The translations under genes and the position numbers were made by a program. DNA of 64,000 nt. It comes from Acanthamoeba sp. SK_2022b (Eukaryota > Discosea > Longamoebia > Acanthamoebidae). This document shows, in pieces, positions 10,364 to 18,607 of this stretch; the first letter of the stretch is position 1, and each line of letters starts with the position of its first letter. Where the stretch lies: the NCBI GenBank assembly GCA_027943245.1, contig JANDJZ010001746.1:124001-188000 (forward strand), read 5' to 3'. The notes below the pieces were generated by a model. It ran no database searches. It saw only the letters and a list, made by a program, of their open reading frames with translations, and had not been told where the DNA came from.

Positions 10364-11714
10364 GTGTTCCTCGTGCCGTTGCCGTCGCCGATGCCGGATA
10401 AGCGGTGGCGAAAGCGGAAGCCCAGACCGCCTGCAGCCCGTCGGTCAGGCCGCTGCGCCAGCACAGCGCGTCGTGCCCGCCTTCCACCACCCGGTAGTGC
10501 ACCCGATGGCCGGCGTCGCTCAGACGCGCCGCCATTTCGCCGCTGACCCGGTGCACCAGCTTTTCCTGCGAACCGGCTTCCATAAATACCTTCAGCGCGC
10601 CGTGGTTGCCCAGGCCATGCCGTTCCACCTGCTGCATCAACCAGCAGGCGTCGTCGGGAATGCTCGGCAACTGCAGCATGTCGCGCCGCGGCCACCAGTA
10701 GGAACCGGACTGGGTGATCACCGCGCCGAAGCGCTGCGGCCAGCGCAGCCCGGCATACAGGGAAGCCAGGCCGCCAAAGCTTTGCCCCGCCACCACCGTA
10801 TCGGCCGGTTTGTCGCTGTGCGGCGCCCAGTCGGCCAGCTGCGGCATCAGTTCTTCCTGCACCGCCAGCCAGAAGTCGTCCTTGCAGGTCAGTTCGCGCG
10901 ACCGGTGCGGCAGATCGATAATGTCGATCAGCACATACACCGCTTCCGGCAATGCCCCTTCACGGGTCAGCTGCATCAGCGGCTCCCAAACCGGCATCTG
11001 CTTCGCCCAGAACTGGCCGTCGAGCAGAATAGCCAACGGACGCTCGGCCGGCTTGCTGTCACCGGTGGTGTAGATCCAGACATCGCGGCTGTTGCCCAGG
11101 CGCTCGCTTTGCCAGGTATGGCGCTGCAAACGCGCCGGCAGCGGTGGCGTACAGCGCCCGCTGGCGATCTCGTACTCGTCGAACGAGCGCCATACCGGCT
11201 GCGGCGGCGCGTCCGGCATGTGCAGGCCGGAGACGCTGTGGCCGCTGGCGCTTTGCCAGGAGCGATACGGGTTGAGCAGATCGGGGGTGGCGCTGGCGAA
11301 CACCTGGTGCCACCAGTGGCGCAGGTTGTGCATGTTGGCGTGCGCATCGTCGCCGCTGAACGCCGGCGGCCGCTCGTCAAAGCAGGGGATAAAGCAGTAG
11401 CTGCCGCGCCAGGCGCCGCTCAGCTCGGTCTGCCAGTACCACACGTCGGTGCCGGCCAAACGCTGCAGGCTTTGCGGCGGATTCGGCTGATGATGGTCGG
11501 TCAGGCAGTTGATGTTGATCCACACGCGACGGTAAGCGGAGGTCAATTCGCATCCCTGAGGATCGCGCCAGAAAAAGGTGGTTCGCCAACGGCCGTTACC
11601 CGCCGGTTCTACCCATGGCGTACCGCGTCGTGCCACCGTCAACCACCACCCTGGACTGCCCGCATTGCTGCTGGCCAATAATCTGCTGCTTTCTGACTGT
11701 AGTTCTGTATTCAC
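10335..11714 (-). CDS. fes: Fes-like enterochelin esterase
   Basis: Cytoplasmic alpha/beta hydrolase that cleaves ester bonds of ferric catecholates to release iron. The nucleophile elbow is GQSFGG and the late histidine lies in EGGHDALCW; the N-terminal domain shows FFWRDPQGCELT. I place the start at the GTG at 11714 (459 residues, TAGGCG just upstream). An ATG in the same frame at 11870 would put the Fur-box-like site inside the gene. It is first in fes-mbtH-entF and divergent from fepA. A Fes enzyme fits a serine-ester siderophore better than an amide/oxazoline product such as serratiochelin. Confidence 0.9.
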   Translation of the reverse strand: MNTELQSESSRLLASSNAGSPGWWLTVARRGTPWVEPAGNGRWRTTFFWRDPQGCELTSAYRRVWININCLTDHHQPNPPQSLQRLAGTDVWYWQTELSGAWRGSYCFIPCFDERPPAFSGDDAHANMHNLRHWWHQVFASATPDLLNPYRSWQSASGHSVSGLHMPDAPPQPVWRSFDEYEIASGRCTPPLPARLQRHTWQSERLGNSRDVWIYTTGDSKPAERPLAILLDGQFWAKQMPVWEPLMQLTREGALPEAVYVLIDIIDLPHRSRELTCKDDFWLAVQEELMPQLADWAPHSDKPADTVVAGQSFGGLASLYAGLRWPQRFGAVITQSGSYWWPRRDMLQLPSIPDDACWLMQQVERHGLGNHGALKVFMEAGSQEKLVHRVSGEMAARLSDAGHRVHYRVVEGGHDALCWRSGLTDGLQAVWASAFATAYPASATATARGTHDGKPESVR

Positions 11715-11808
11715 AACGCCTACCCATTTTGTAGTTGGCGGCACCGGGAACGTCGACTTTTCCCTATCGCCGGCCACCGCCCGAACGCACTGTACGCCAA
11801 ATACTATT

Positions 11809-11827
11809 GATAATAATTTGCATTTGC
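11809..11827. promoter_or_regulatory. Fur box between fes and fepA
   Basis: GATAATAATTTGCATTTGC matches the Fur consensus at about 13 of 19 positions. It lies between the divergent fes and fepA genes, the arrangement known for the E. coli bidirectional fepA-fes promoter. Confidence 0.75.
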
Positions 11828-11998
11828 AATAGTGTGTAAGGCTTGGAGATCGTGCTGGTATTGCGCGCAACGGACAGGGATCGGGGATACATCAATGGCA
11901 TCCCTTGCCGCAGCCGATTTTCTATTTCCGACAACACAAAAACTACAACCGCCCTTCCCCCCGTTCGGCGAGGGATGGCAGCAAGGTAGGACACTCAG

Positions 11999-14281
11999 AT
12001 GAAAAGCAAGCTATCACGTTATTCTTTAGCCACTCTTATCGGCTTGGGATTGGGCGCGTCCGCGTTCGCCAACGCCGCGCAGCAGACCGACACCACCACC
12101 ACGGAAGAAAACAGCGGCACCACGGATAAAAAGCCGCGCGGCGAAGACACCATCGTCGTGACCGCCGCCCGGCAGAACCTGCAGGCGCCGGGGGTGTCCA
12201 CCATCACCGCCGAAGAGATCAAAAAACGCCCGCCGGCGCGCGACATCAGCGAACTGATCCGCACCATGCCAGGGGTTAACCTGACCGGCAACTCCACCAG
12301 CGGCCAGCGCGGCAACAATCGCCAGATCGATATCCGCGGCATGGGCCCGGAAAACACCCTGATTCTGATCGACGGCAAACCGGCCTCCAGCCGCAACTCG
12401 GTGCGTCAGGGCTGGCGCGGCGAGCGCGACTCGCGCGGCGATACCGCCTGGGTGCCGCCGGAAATGATCGAACGCATCGAAGTGCTGCGCGGCCCGGCCG
12501 CCGCGCGCTACGGCAACGGCGCCGCGGGCGGCGTGGTCAACATCATCACCAAGAAGGCCGGCGATGCGCTGCACGGCTCGCTGAACGGCTACTTCAACGT
12601 GCCGCAGCACAAGCAGGAGGGCGCCACCAAGCGCACCGACTTCAGCCTGTCCGGCCCGCTGAGCGATTCCCTGAGCTTCCGCCTGTTCGGCGGCTACAGC
12701 AAAACGCAGGCCGACGCCTGGGACATTAACGAATCGCATAAATCCGAACGCGTAGGCGCCTACGCCAACAGCCTGCCCGCCGGGCGCGAAGGGGTGGTCG
12801 ATAAAAACATCGACGCCTTGCTGCATTGGGACTTCGCCCATCTGCAGTCATTGGAGTTCGAGTATGCCTACGGCCGTCAGGGCAACCTGTATTCCGGCGA
12901 TACCCAGAACACCAATACCAATGCCCTGGTGCAGAGCAACTACGGCAAAGAGACTAACCGCATCTACCGTGAAACCTTCGGCCTGACCCACCGCGGCGCC
13001 TGGGACAACGGCGTGAGCACCAACAACTACGTGCAGTTCGAGCGCACCCGCAATACCCGCCTGAACGAAGGCCTGGCCGGCGGAACCGAAGGCATCTTCG
13101 ACACCAAAAATACCGGTTTCGGCACCACCAAGCTGGACGACTTCCTGGCGCACAGCGAAGTCAGCGTGCCGTTTGAGCTGGGCGTTTCACAGACCGCCAC
13201 CCTGGGTACCGAGTGGACCCAACAGCGGATGAAAGACGGCACCTCCACCAGCCAAACGCTGATGGGCGGCACTATTCCCGGCATGGGCAACGGCACGCGC
13301 AGCCCTTACGCTTCCGCGCATATCTTCTCGCTGTTCGCCGAAGACAACATTGAGCTGACCGACACCACCATGCTGACGCCGGGTCTGCGTTACGATCTGC
13401 ATTCAGAATCCGGCAACAACTGGAGCCCGGCGCTGAACCTGTCGCAGGAACTGGGCGACTACTTCACGCTGAAAATGGGCATCGCCCGTTCTTACAAGGC
13501 ACCGACCCTGTACCAGACCAACGGCAACTACCTGCTGTACAGCAAAGGCCAAGGGTGTGCGGGCAGCGATGTCAGAAACGGCTGCTACCTGCTGGGTAAC
13601 GACGATCTGAAGGCGGAGACCAGCGTCAACAAAGAGATCGGGCTGGAGTTCCATAACGAAGGCTGGCTGGCCGGCGTAACTTACTTCCGCAACGATTACC
13701 ACAACAAGATTGAAGCGGGTAACTCGCGCATCGCCACCAGCAGCACCGGCACGGCGGTCTACCAGTGGGAGAACGTACCGAAAGCGGTCGTACAAGGGCT
13801 GGAAGGCTCGCTGAACGTGCCGGTCAGCGAGACCGTCACCTGGAGCAACAACGCCACCTACATGATCGAGAACAAGAACAAGACCACCGGCGATTACCTG
13901 TCGGTGATCCCGAAGTTCACCGTCAACTCGACCCTCAGCTGGCAGGCTACGCAGGATCTGTCGATGCAGTCCACCCTGACCTGGTACGGCCGTCAGAAGC
14001 CGAAGAAGTACAACTACCAGGGTAAACCGGCCACCGGCGGCGAAACCCGCGAGGTCAGCCCTTATGCCGTCGTCGGCGCCAGCGCGACCTATGACCTGAC
14101 CAAAAACGTCAGCGTCACCGCCGGCATCGACAACCTGTTCGACAAACGCCAGTTCCGCGCCGGTAACGCGCAGAACGTGGGCGACCCGATTACCGGCGCG
14201 ATCAACATCGCCGGCGCGGGCGCGGCCACCTACAACGAACCGGGCCGTACCTACTACATGAGCATCAACACCCACTTCTGA
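11999..14281 (+). CDS. fepA: FepA/PfeA-type ferric catecholate TonB-dependent receptor
   Basis: 760-residue outer-membrane receptor. A signal peptide ends near AFANAAQ, a TonB box reads DTIVVTAA at about 50, the plug domain includes IDIRGMGPENTLILIDGKP and EVLRGPAAARYGNGAAGG, and the 22-strand barrel ends in aromatic INTHF. The very polar loops and the GQGCAG...NGCYL cysteine pair resemble the FepA group. It is divergent from fes across a shared Fur-box region, and a strong terminator follows. The predicted ligand is ferric enterobactin or a related catecholate. Confidence 0.93.
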   Translation: MKSKLSRYSLATLIGLGLGASAFANAAQQTDTTTTEENSGTTDKKPRGEDTIVVTAARQNLQAPGVSTITAEEIKKRPPARDISELIRTMPGVNLTGNSTSGQRGNNRQIDIRGMGPENTLILIDGKPASSRNSVRQGWRGERDSRGDTAWVPPEMIERIEVLRGPAAARYGNGAAGGVVNIITKKAGDALHGSLNGYFNVPQHKQEGATKRTDFSLSGPLSDSLSFRLFGGYSKTQADAWDINESHKSERVGAYANSLPAGREGVVDKNIDALLHWDFAHLQSLEFEYAYGRQGNLYSGDTQNTNTNALVQSNYGKETNRIYRETFGLTHRGAWDNGVSTNNYVQFERTRNTRLNEGLAGGTEGIFDTKNTGFGTTKLDDFLAHSEVSVPFELGVSQTATLGTEWTQQRMKDGTSTSQTLMGGTIPGMGNGTRSPYASAHIFSLFAEDNIELTDTTMLTPGLRYDLHSESGNNWSPALNLSQELGDYFTLKMGIARSYKAPTLYQTNGNYLLYSKGQGCAGSDVRNGCYLLGNDDLKAETSVNKEIGLEFHNEGWLAGVTYFRNDYHNKIEAGNSRIATSSTGTAVYQWENVPKAVVQGLEGSLNVPVSETVTWSNNATYMIENKNKTTGDYLSVIPKFTVNSTLSWQATQDLSMQSTLTWYGRQKPKKYNYQGKPATGGETREVSPYAVVGASATYDLTKNVSVTAGIDNLFDKRQFRAGNAQNVGDPITGAINIAGAGAATYNEPGRTYYMSINTHF

Positions 14282-14299
14282 TGACATGACCCAACGACA

Positions 14300-14325
14300 A
14301 AGGGCGCCGCGGCGCCCTTTTTTTA
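14300..14325. terminator. Bidirectional terminator after fepA
   Basis: AAGGGCGCC and GGCGCCCTT form a tight stem around CGC, followed by seven T on the plus strand. It sits between the convergent fepA and YncE-like genes. Confidence 0.92.
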
Positions 14326-14338
14326 TATTTATATTCCG

Positions 14339-15571
14339 TTAGTTGGTGTGAAGTTGAATACGCACCACGCTTTCCGGCTTGCCGGCCTTGGTGGAAGCGC
14401 CGTCGTTTTTCACCGTCACGAACAGCGCGTCGCCTTTCGGATCCAACGCCAGGCTGTTAGGGTGCGGCGGCAGGTCTACGGTTTGCAGGCGCTTGAGCGT
14501 CTTGGCGTCGAACACCGTCAGCGTCCCGGCGCCATGATCCACGCGCACGCCTTTGCGGTTGGCGACATACAGCCGCTGACTGCGCTCGTCGAGCAGCAGG
14601 CCGATCGGCACCTCATCCGTCAGCTCGCTGGCCAGCACCTTGCCGCTGTCCGCATCCAGCGCAAACACCCGGTGGCCGCTGCTGCGCTTCACGTAGTCGT
14701 GCCCCAGATGATGGTTGCGGTAGTCGTCGCGATCGATGCCCTGATCGACGCCCAACAGGCGATTGCTTGCCGGGTCATACACCAGGTTCAGCAGCTGATC
14801 GGCCTGCACTTCATGCGTGGCGGTGATCGCCAGCGTGTCGGCGTTCAGGGTGATCACCTGCCCCTGCATGTTGGAGACGAACACCCGGCGGCCCTTCTCA
14901 TCCAGCGTGATGCCCACCGCGTTGTAGCCAAAGCCCGGGATCACTTTCTCCAGCTTGCCGGCCTTGGTATCGACCACGTACAGCACGCTGTCGACGCCGA
15001 AGCCCAGCCCCGGCAGGAACAGACGGCCGCTTTGCGCGTCATATTTGATCTCGCGGAGGCGGTACAGATAGTCCTCGGTGATTTTAAACTTCTTCAGCTC
15101 CGCCAACAGGAAATCCAGACGCTTGCCGCTGATGCCCGCCTGCTTGTAAGCCTGCTCCAGCACCGCTTTGTCCAGCAGCTTGATGCTGCCCAGCGCGTGG
15201 TTGGTGGTGGTGTCCACCACCCCGACTTCGCCGTTGAAAGCCTGCGTCAGGTACAGGCGATTGCCCGCATCGTTCAGCGCCACGCCGAAGCCTTTCACCT
15301 GCAGCGGGATCTCCGCCTTGATCGCCAGGGTGTTGGGATCCAGCCGCAGCACGCGGGAGCGCGCCTCTTCCTTCCAGTCCGGCGCGCTGACGAACAGCGC
15401 CTGTTGCGAGGTGCTGTAGGCCATCTCCACCACCGTCGATGACAGCGCCTCGCGCTTGATGTCCTGCGGTTTGATGCCGACATCGTCCGCCTGCGCGGCG
15501 CCGGCGACCACCAGAGAGGCCGCCACCAGCAGCGACAGTAACGCGCGCGGGGTTGCTAGGGTTCCAGACAT
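14339..15571 (-). CDS. YncE-like beta-propeller protein, second paralogue
   Basis: 410 residues from an ATG at 15571 that has AAGGAG 9 bases upstream; a longer frame to 15622 lacks such a site. A signal peptide ends near AGAAQA. The body is a run of propeller repeats (LYLTQAFNGEVGVVD, VFVSNMQGQVITLN, LYVANRKGVRVD, LFVTVKNDG). It is longer than typical YncE (about 353) because of an insert around residues 130-180. It lies 47 bases downstream of the split VibF C-terminal gene and probably shares its transcript. Periplasmic; function unknown. Confidence 0.8.
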   Translation of the reverse strand: MSGTLATPRALLSLLVAASLVVAGAAQADDVGIKPQDIKREALSSTVVEMAYSTSQQALFVSAPDWKEEARSRVLRLDPNTLAIKAEIPLQVKGFGVALNDAGNRLYLTQAFNGEVGVVDTTTNHALGSIKLLDKAVLEQAYKQAGISGKRLDFLLAELKKFKITEDYLYRLREIKYDAQSGRLFLPGLGFGVDSVLYVVDTKAGKLEKVIPGFGYNAVGITLDEKGRRVFVSNMQGQVITLNADTLAITATHEVQADQLLNLVYDPASNRLLGVDQGIDRDDYRNHHLGHDYVKRSSGHRVFALDADSGKVLASELTDEVPIGLLLDERSQRLYVANRKGVRVDHGAGTLTVFDAKTLKRLQTVDLPPHPNSLALDPKGDALFVTVKNDGASTKAGKPESVVRIQLHTN

Positions 15572-15618
15572 CCTTTTATCTCCTTGAAAATCATGCTTTC
15601 GGTTAGAGTGAAACAACG

Positions 15619-18528
15619 TCATGCCTGCGGCCCGGGCGGCAGCGCCGCCAGAGCGATATCGCCAGCGATGTGCTGCGCAAACTGGGTAAAGACGTGCTGA
15701 ACGCCGTCGGCGATCAGATTGGCCTGCTCCCGGCTGTAGTGGTCCTGGCGGTAGGTCATCATCACCCGCAGGGATTTCTTCCCGGCCAGATCGTCTTCCA
15801 TCACCTCAAACTGCAGGCCGAGCAGCGATTCGGCTTTCTCCGGCTCCACCTGACGGTAGGCGATCGCGCTGCCGTCCTGCAGCCGGAACTCGCCGTTCAG
15901 CTTGATGCGGCTGTGGATCTGGATAAACACTTCGAACATGTGGTTCTTGCGGTCGGCATCCACGCCGAACAGCCCTTCCTCCACCAGATCGATCGGAATA
16001 TCGGTGTACGGCAGCGAGCCATTGATGGTGTTTTTCACCTGGCTGACCAACCCGGCCACCGTCAGCCCCTCGTCGAAGCGCACGCGGTGCACCACTACGG
16101 TGGTGAAGTAGCCGACGGTATCGAAGAACTCGGCGTCGTTACGGCCGGAGGTCGAGGTGCCCACCAGCAGATCCGCCGGGCCGCCGAGCAGGCGCAGCGC
16201 CGAGGTAATCCCGGCATACACCACGTTGAACAGCGAAGCGTTGTTGCGGCGGGCGAGCTGATACAGGCCTTCCGCCACGGCAGGGTCGACCTCGAACTCC
16301 AGCCAGCCGCCGTTGACGTCCGCCGGTGCCGGCACCGCCGGATGGGTGGACGGCTCTTGCCGGAAGATCGGCTGGCCGACCGGCGCGCCGCGCAGCGCGT
16401 CGAGCCAGTAGTCCAGATGTTGCTGCTGCACCCCGGAGGCCCGCTGCTGCCGGGCGAAAGTGTGGAACTGCGGCGGTTGCCCGCTCCACTGCGGCGCCTG
16501 GCCGACGACGCGATGGCGATAGGCGACGCCCAGCTCATCCATCATCAGGTTGAGCGACCATTCATCCAGCACCACATGGTGGAACAACAGCGACAGCAGC
16601 TGTTGGCCGTTGTCCGCATCGCGCAGCAGCGTGACGCGCAGCGGCAGCTCGGCGGCCAGATCGAACCGGTGCTGGCCGGCATCGGCCAACAGGGCGGCGG
16701 CGTTGCCCGCCGGCGTCTCGTGGGAGAAGCGGAACCACGAGTAGTCCGAGAGTTCGGCGGCCGGCACCACAACCTGCACCACCTCACCCTGCTGCTCGAC
16801 GAAGCGTGAACGCAGCACGGTATGGCGAGTCATGACGTCGATAAACGCCTGACGCAGCGCCGTTTCATCCACCGCATCGAAGAAGCGCAGAGAGAACGGC
16901 AGGTTGAAAATCTCGTCATGGCCGAAGGCTTCATACACCTTCCACAGCGATTCCTGCGCCAGCGACAGCGGCGCCTGCGCGCGATCATGATCGTCGGCGG
17001 TGGCCACCGTGGCATTCGGCTGCGCGACGTTCAGGCGTTTGGCGTAGCCCGCCAACCCGCGCGCCGTCGGATGGCTGAACAGATCGTTAATGTTGATTTC
17101 GATCTGATGCAGGCTCAGCAAACGGCCGATCACCCGGGTGGCGACCAGCGAATGGCCGCCGCGATCGAAGAAGTCTTCATCCAGGGTCATTTCCGGCGCC
17201 ACCAGCGCCTCACGGAACTCCTGCAAAATCAGCGGTGCAACGCTTTCGTCCGCGTCGCCGTTCGCCGCCGGCGCGGCCATCGCCGGAGAAGCGGCCTCAG
17301 CCGCCGGCAAGGCGACGGCAATCCGCTGCCCGGCCAGGAACGCGCTGAACTGCTCCAGCAGGAAAGGCGCCACATGGGGAGACAGGCGCGGGTCGGTGAC
17401 CAGCTCCAGCGTCAGCGCTTCCGCCTCGGGCAAGCCCAGCAGCAGCGCCAGTTCAAACGGCGTATGCAGCGGCGGCAGCAACAGGCGTTCGGCGTGAACC
17501 CCTTCCAGCCGCCACTCTGCGGCCAGATCGTCGCGCCAGGCCACCAGCAGCTGCGCTCGCTGCGAGTCCGGCTGTTCAGCCACGGCCTGCGCCAGCAGCC
17601 GCTGCCCGACGTCGCTCTCGCCATGCTGCACGGTCAGGCGCATCAGCGGCGGCGCCGTCAGGCCAAGCTCCAGGCCGACGAACTCCGCCGTTTCTGCGGC
17701 CGGCACGCACAGCTGCACCGCTTGGCCGCCGGCCTGCGCGGCGACGAACTCGGCAAACCGTGCAGCCACCGCCGCCAGCAAGGCCCGCGGCGTGTCGTTG
17801 GCGGGCAACAGCGAGCGATCAATGCGCGTGACCACGCGCGAGCCCACCGGCGGCAACGCTTCAGCGCGCTGCGCCGGGCTGCGGTAATCCTGCAGCGAGA
17901 CGGCCTGGCGCACCCACGGCAGCTGCGGCTCCGGGGTTTCCGCCAGCTCGACCGGCGCCACCGCGAAAGGCAGAGGCATCACATCCCCGTTGTAACGGGC
18001 GGACAGCATCGCCGGCAGGTGGCGCCACGGCAGCGTTTCCGCCAGGATGTCATGCAAGACCACGCCCAAAATCACGGCATCGCCCGGCGTGAGCAACAGC
18101 AGGCAGCGCAGCGGCGCTTCGCTTTCCAGTTCAAACGGCACCGCCTGCGCCTGCAGCAGGCAACCCATGGCATGTTGTTCGTCCGCGACCTGACGAAGGC
18201 TCACCGGCAACGGCGCCGAACCGGCGGGGCGTTTCACCAGACCGTTTTCGTCATCAAAAACGTAGCGCACGTCCACTCCCGGCGTTTCCCGCACCAGCGC
18301 CTGCAGCGCCGCCGTCAGTTGAGCAACATCCACCTTTCCCGTCAGGCGCCAGGCCAGCGCCCGCTGCCCGCGTGCGTCACCCTGCTGCAGATGGGCAAAC
18401 CATGCCCGCTCTTCGGCTTCGCTCACCGGCCGTTCGCCGTCCGCCGACGCAGCGCCCAGCGCCTGAAACGCGCTCTCCAGCCGCTGGGCCTCTTCATCGC
18501 TCAGAATGCTGTCAAAATCACCGATCAC
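15619..18528 (-). CDS. NRPS C-PCP-C protein equivalent to the C-terminal half of VibF (probable SchF3)
   Basis: 969 residues from a GTG at 18528 preceded by AAAGGAG; a longer ATG frame would start inside the upstream terminator. Domains: a condensation-like domain (about 40-410) whose HHxxxDG motif is reduced to LHDILAE; a carrier domain with intact serine in GGHSL (about 460); and a second condensation domain (about 520-960) with HHVVLDE at 650-656. This is the order C1-PCP-C2 of VibF, in which C1 is also regarded as non-catalytic. The carrier should hold the amino acid loaded by the Cy-A protein, and C2 should pass the oxazoline to the dihydroxybenzoyl-diamine. The sch name is from memory. 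Confidence 0.88.
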   Translation of the reverse strand: MIGDFDSILSDEEAQRLESAFQALGAASADGERPVSEAEERAWFAHLQQGDARGQRALAWRLTGKVDVAQLTAALQALVRETPGVDVRYVFDDENGLVKRPAGSAPLPVSLRQVADEQHAMGCLLQAQAVPFELESEAPLRCLLLLTPGDAVILGVVLHDILAETLPWRHLPAMLSARYNGDVMPLPFAVAPVELAETPEPQLPWVRQAVSLQDYRSPAQRAEALPPVGSRVVTRIDRSLLPANDTPRALLAAVAARFAEFVAAQAGGQAVQLCVPAAETAEFVGLELGLTAPPLMRLTVQHGESDVGQRLLAQAVAEQPDSQRAQLLVAWRDDLAAEWRLEGVHAERLLLPPLHTPFELALLLGLPEAEALTLELVTDPRLSPHVAPFLLEQFSAFLAGQRIAVALPAAEAASPAMAAPAANGDADESVAPLILQEFREALVAPEMTLDEDFFDRGGHSLVATRVIGRLLSLHQIEININDLFSHPTARGLAGYAKRLNVAQPNATVATADDHDRAQAPLSLAQESLWKVYEAFGHDEIFNLPFSLRFFDAVDETALRQAFIDVMTRHTVLRSRFVEQQGEVVQVVVPAAELSDYSWFRFSHETPAGNAAALLADAGQHRFDLAAELPLRVTLLRDADNGQQLLSLLFHHVVLDEWSLNLMMDELGVAYRHRVVGQAPQWSGQPPQFHTFARQQRASGVQQQHLDYWLDALRGAPVGQPIFRQEPSTHPAVPAPADVNGGWLEFEVDPAVAEGLYQLARRNNASLFNVVYAGITSALRLLGGPADLLVGTSTSGRNDAEFFDTVGYFTTVVVHRVRFDEGLTVAGLVSQVKNTINGSLPYTDIPIDLVEEGLFGVDADRKNHMFEVFIQIHSRIKLNGEFRLQDGSAIAYRQVEPEKAESLLGLQFEVMEDDLAGKKSLRVMMTYRQDHYSREQANLIADGVQHVFTQFAQHIAGDIALAALPPGPQA

Positions 18529-18544
18529 TGCGTTATCTCCTTTG

Positions 18545-18559
18545 CCCGGCCGTGCCGGG
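18545..18559 (-). promoter_or_regulatory. Hairpin directly upstream of the SchF3-like ribosome site
   Basis: CCCGGC and GCCGGG around a 3-base loop end about 3 bases before the AAAGGAG that sets the GTG start at 18528. It may shield the end of a message processed at this point or modulate initiation. Effect unknown. Confidence 0.45.
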
Positions 18560-18568
18560 ATAGCGCAT

Positions 18569-18592
18569 AAAAAGGGGGGACATTCGTCCCCC
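18569..18592 (-). terminator. Rho-independent terminator between TonB receptor and SchF3-like gene
   Basis: On the minus strand GGGGGAC, GAAT loop, GTCCCCC, then five T. It starts 16 bases after the receptor stop and lies before the ribosome site of the next gene, so only read-through transcription from the receptor promoter would reach the C-PCP-C gene. Confidence 0.85.
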
Positions 18593-18607
18593 GTCATCGC
18601 GATAGCG

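Noticed and set aside
11715..11870. ATG at 11870 as start of fes
   Set aside because: It would place the Fur-box-like palindrome inside the coding region and add about 52 residues not seen in Fes; a GTG with a ribosome site lies at 11714.
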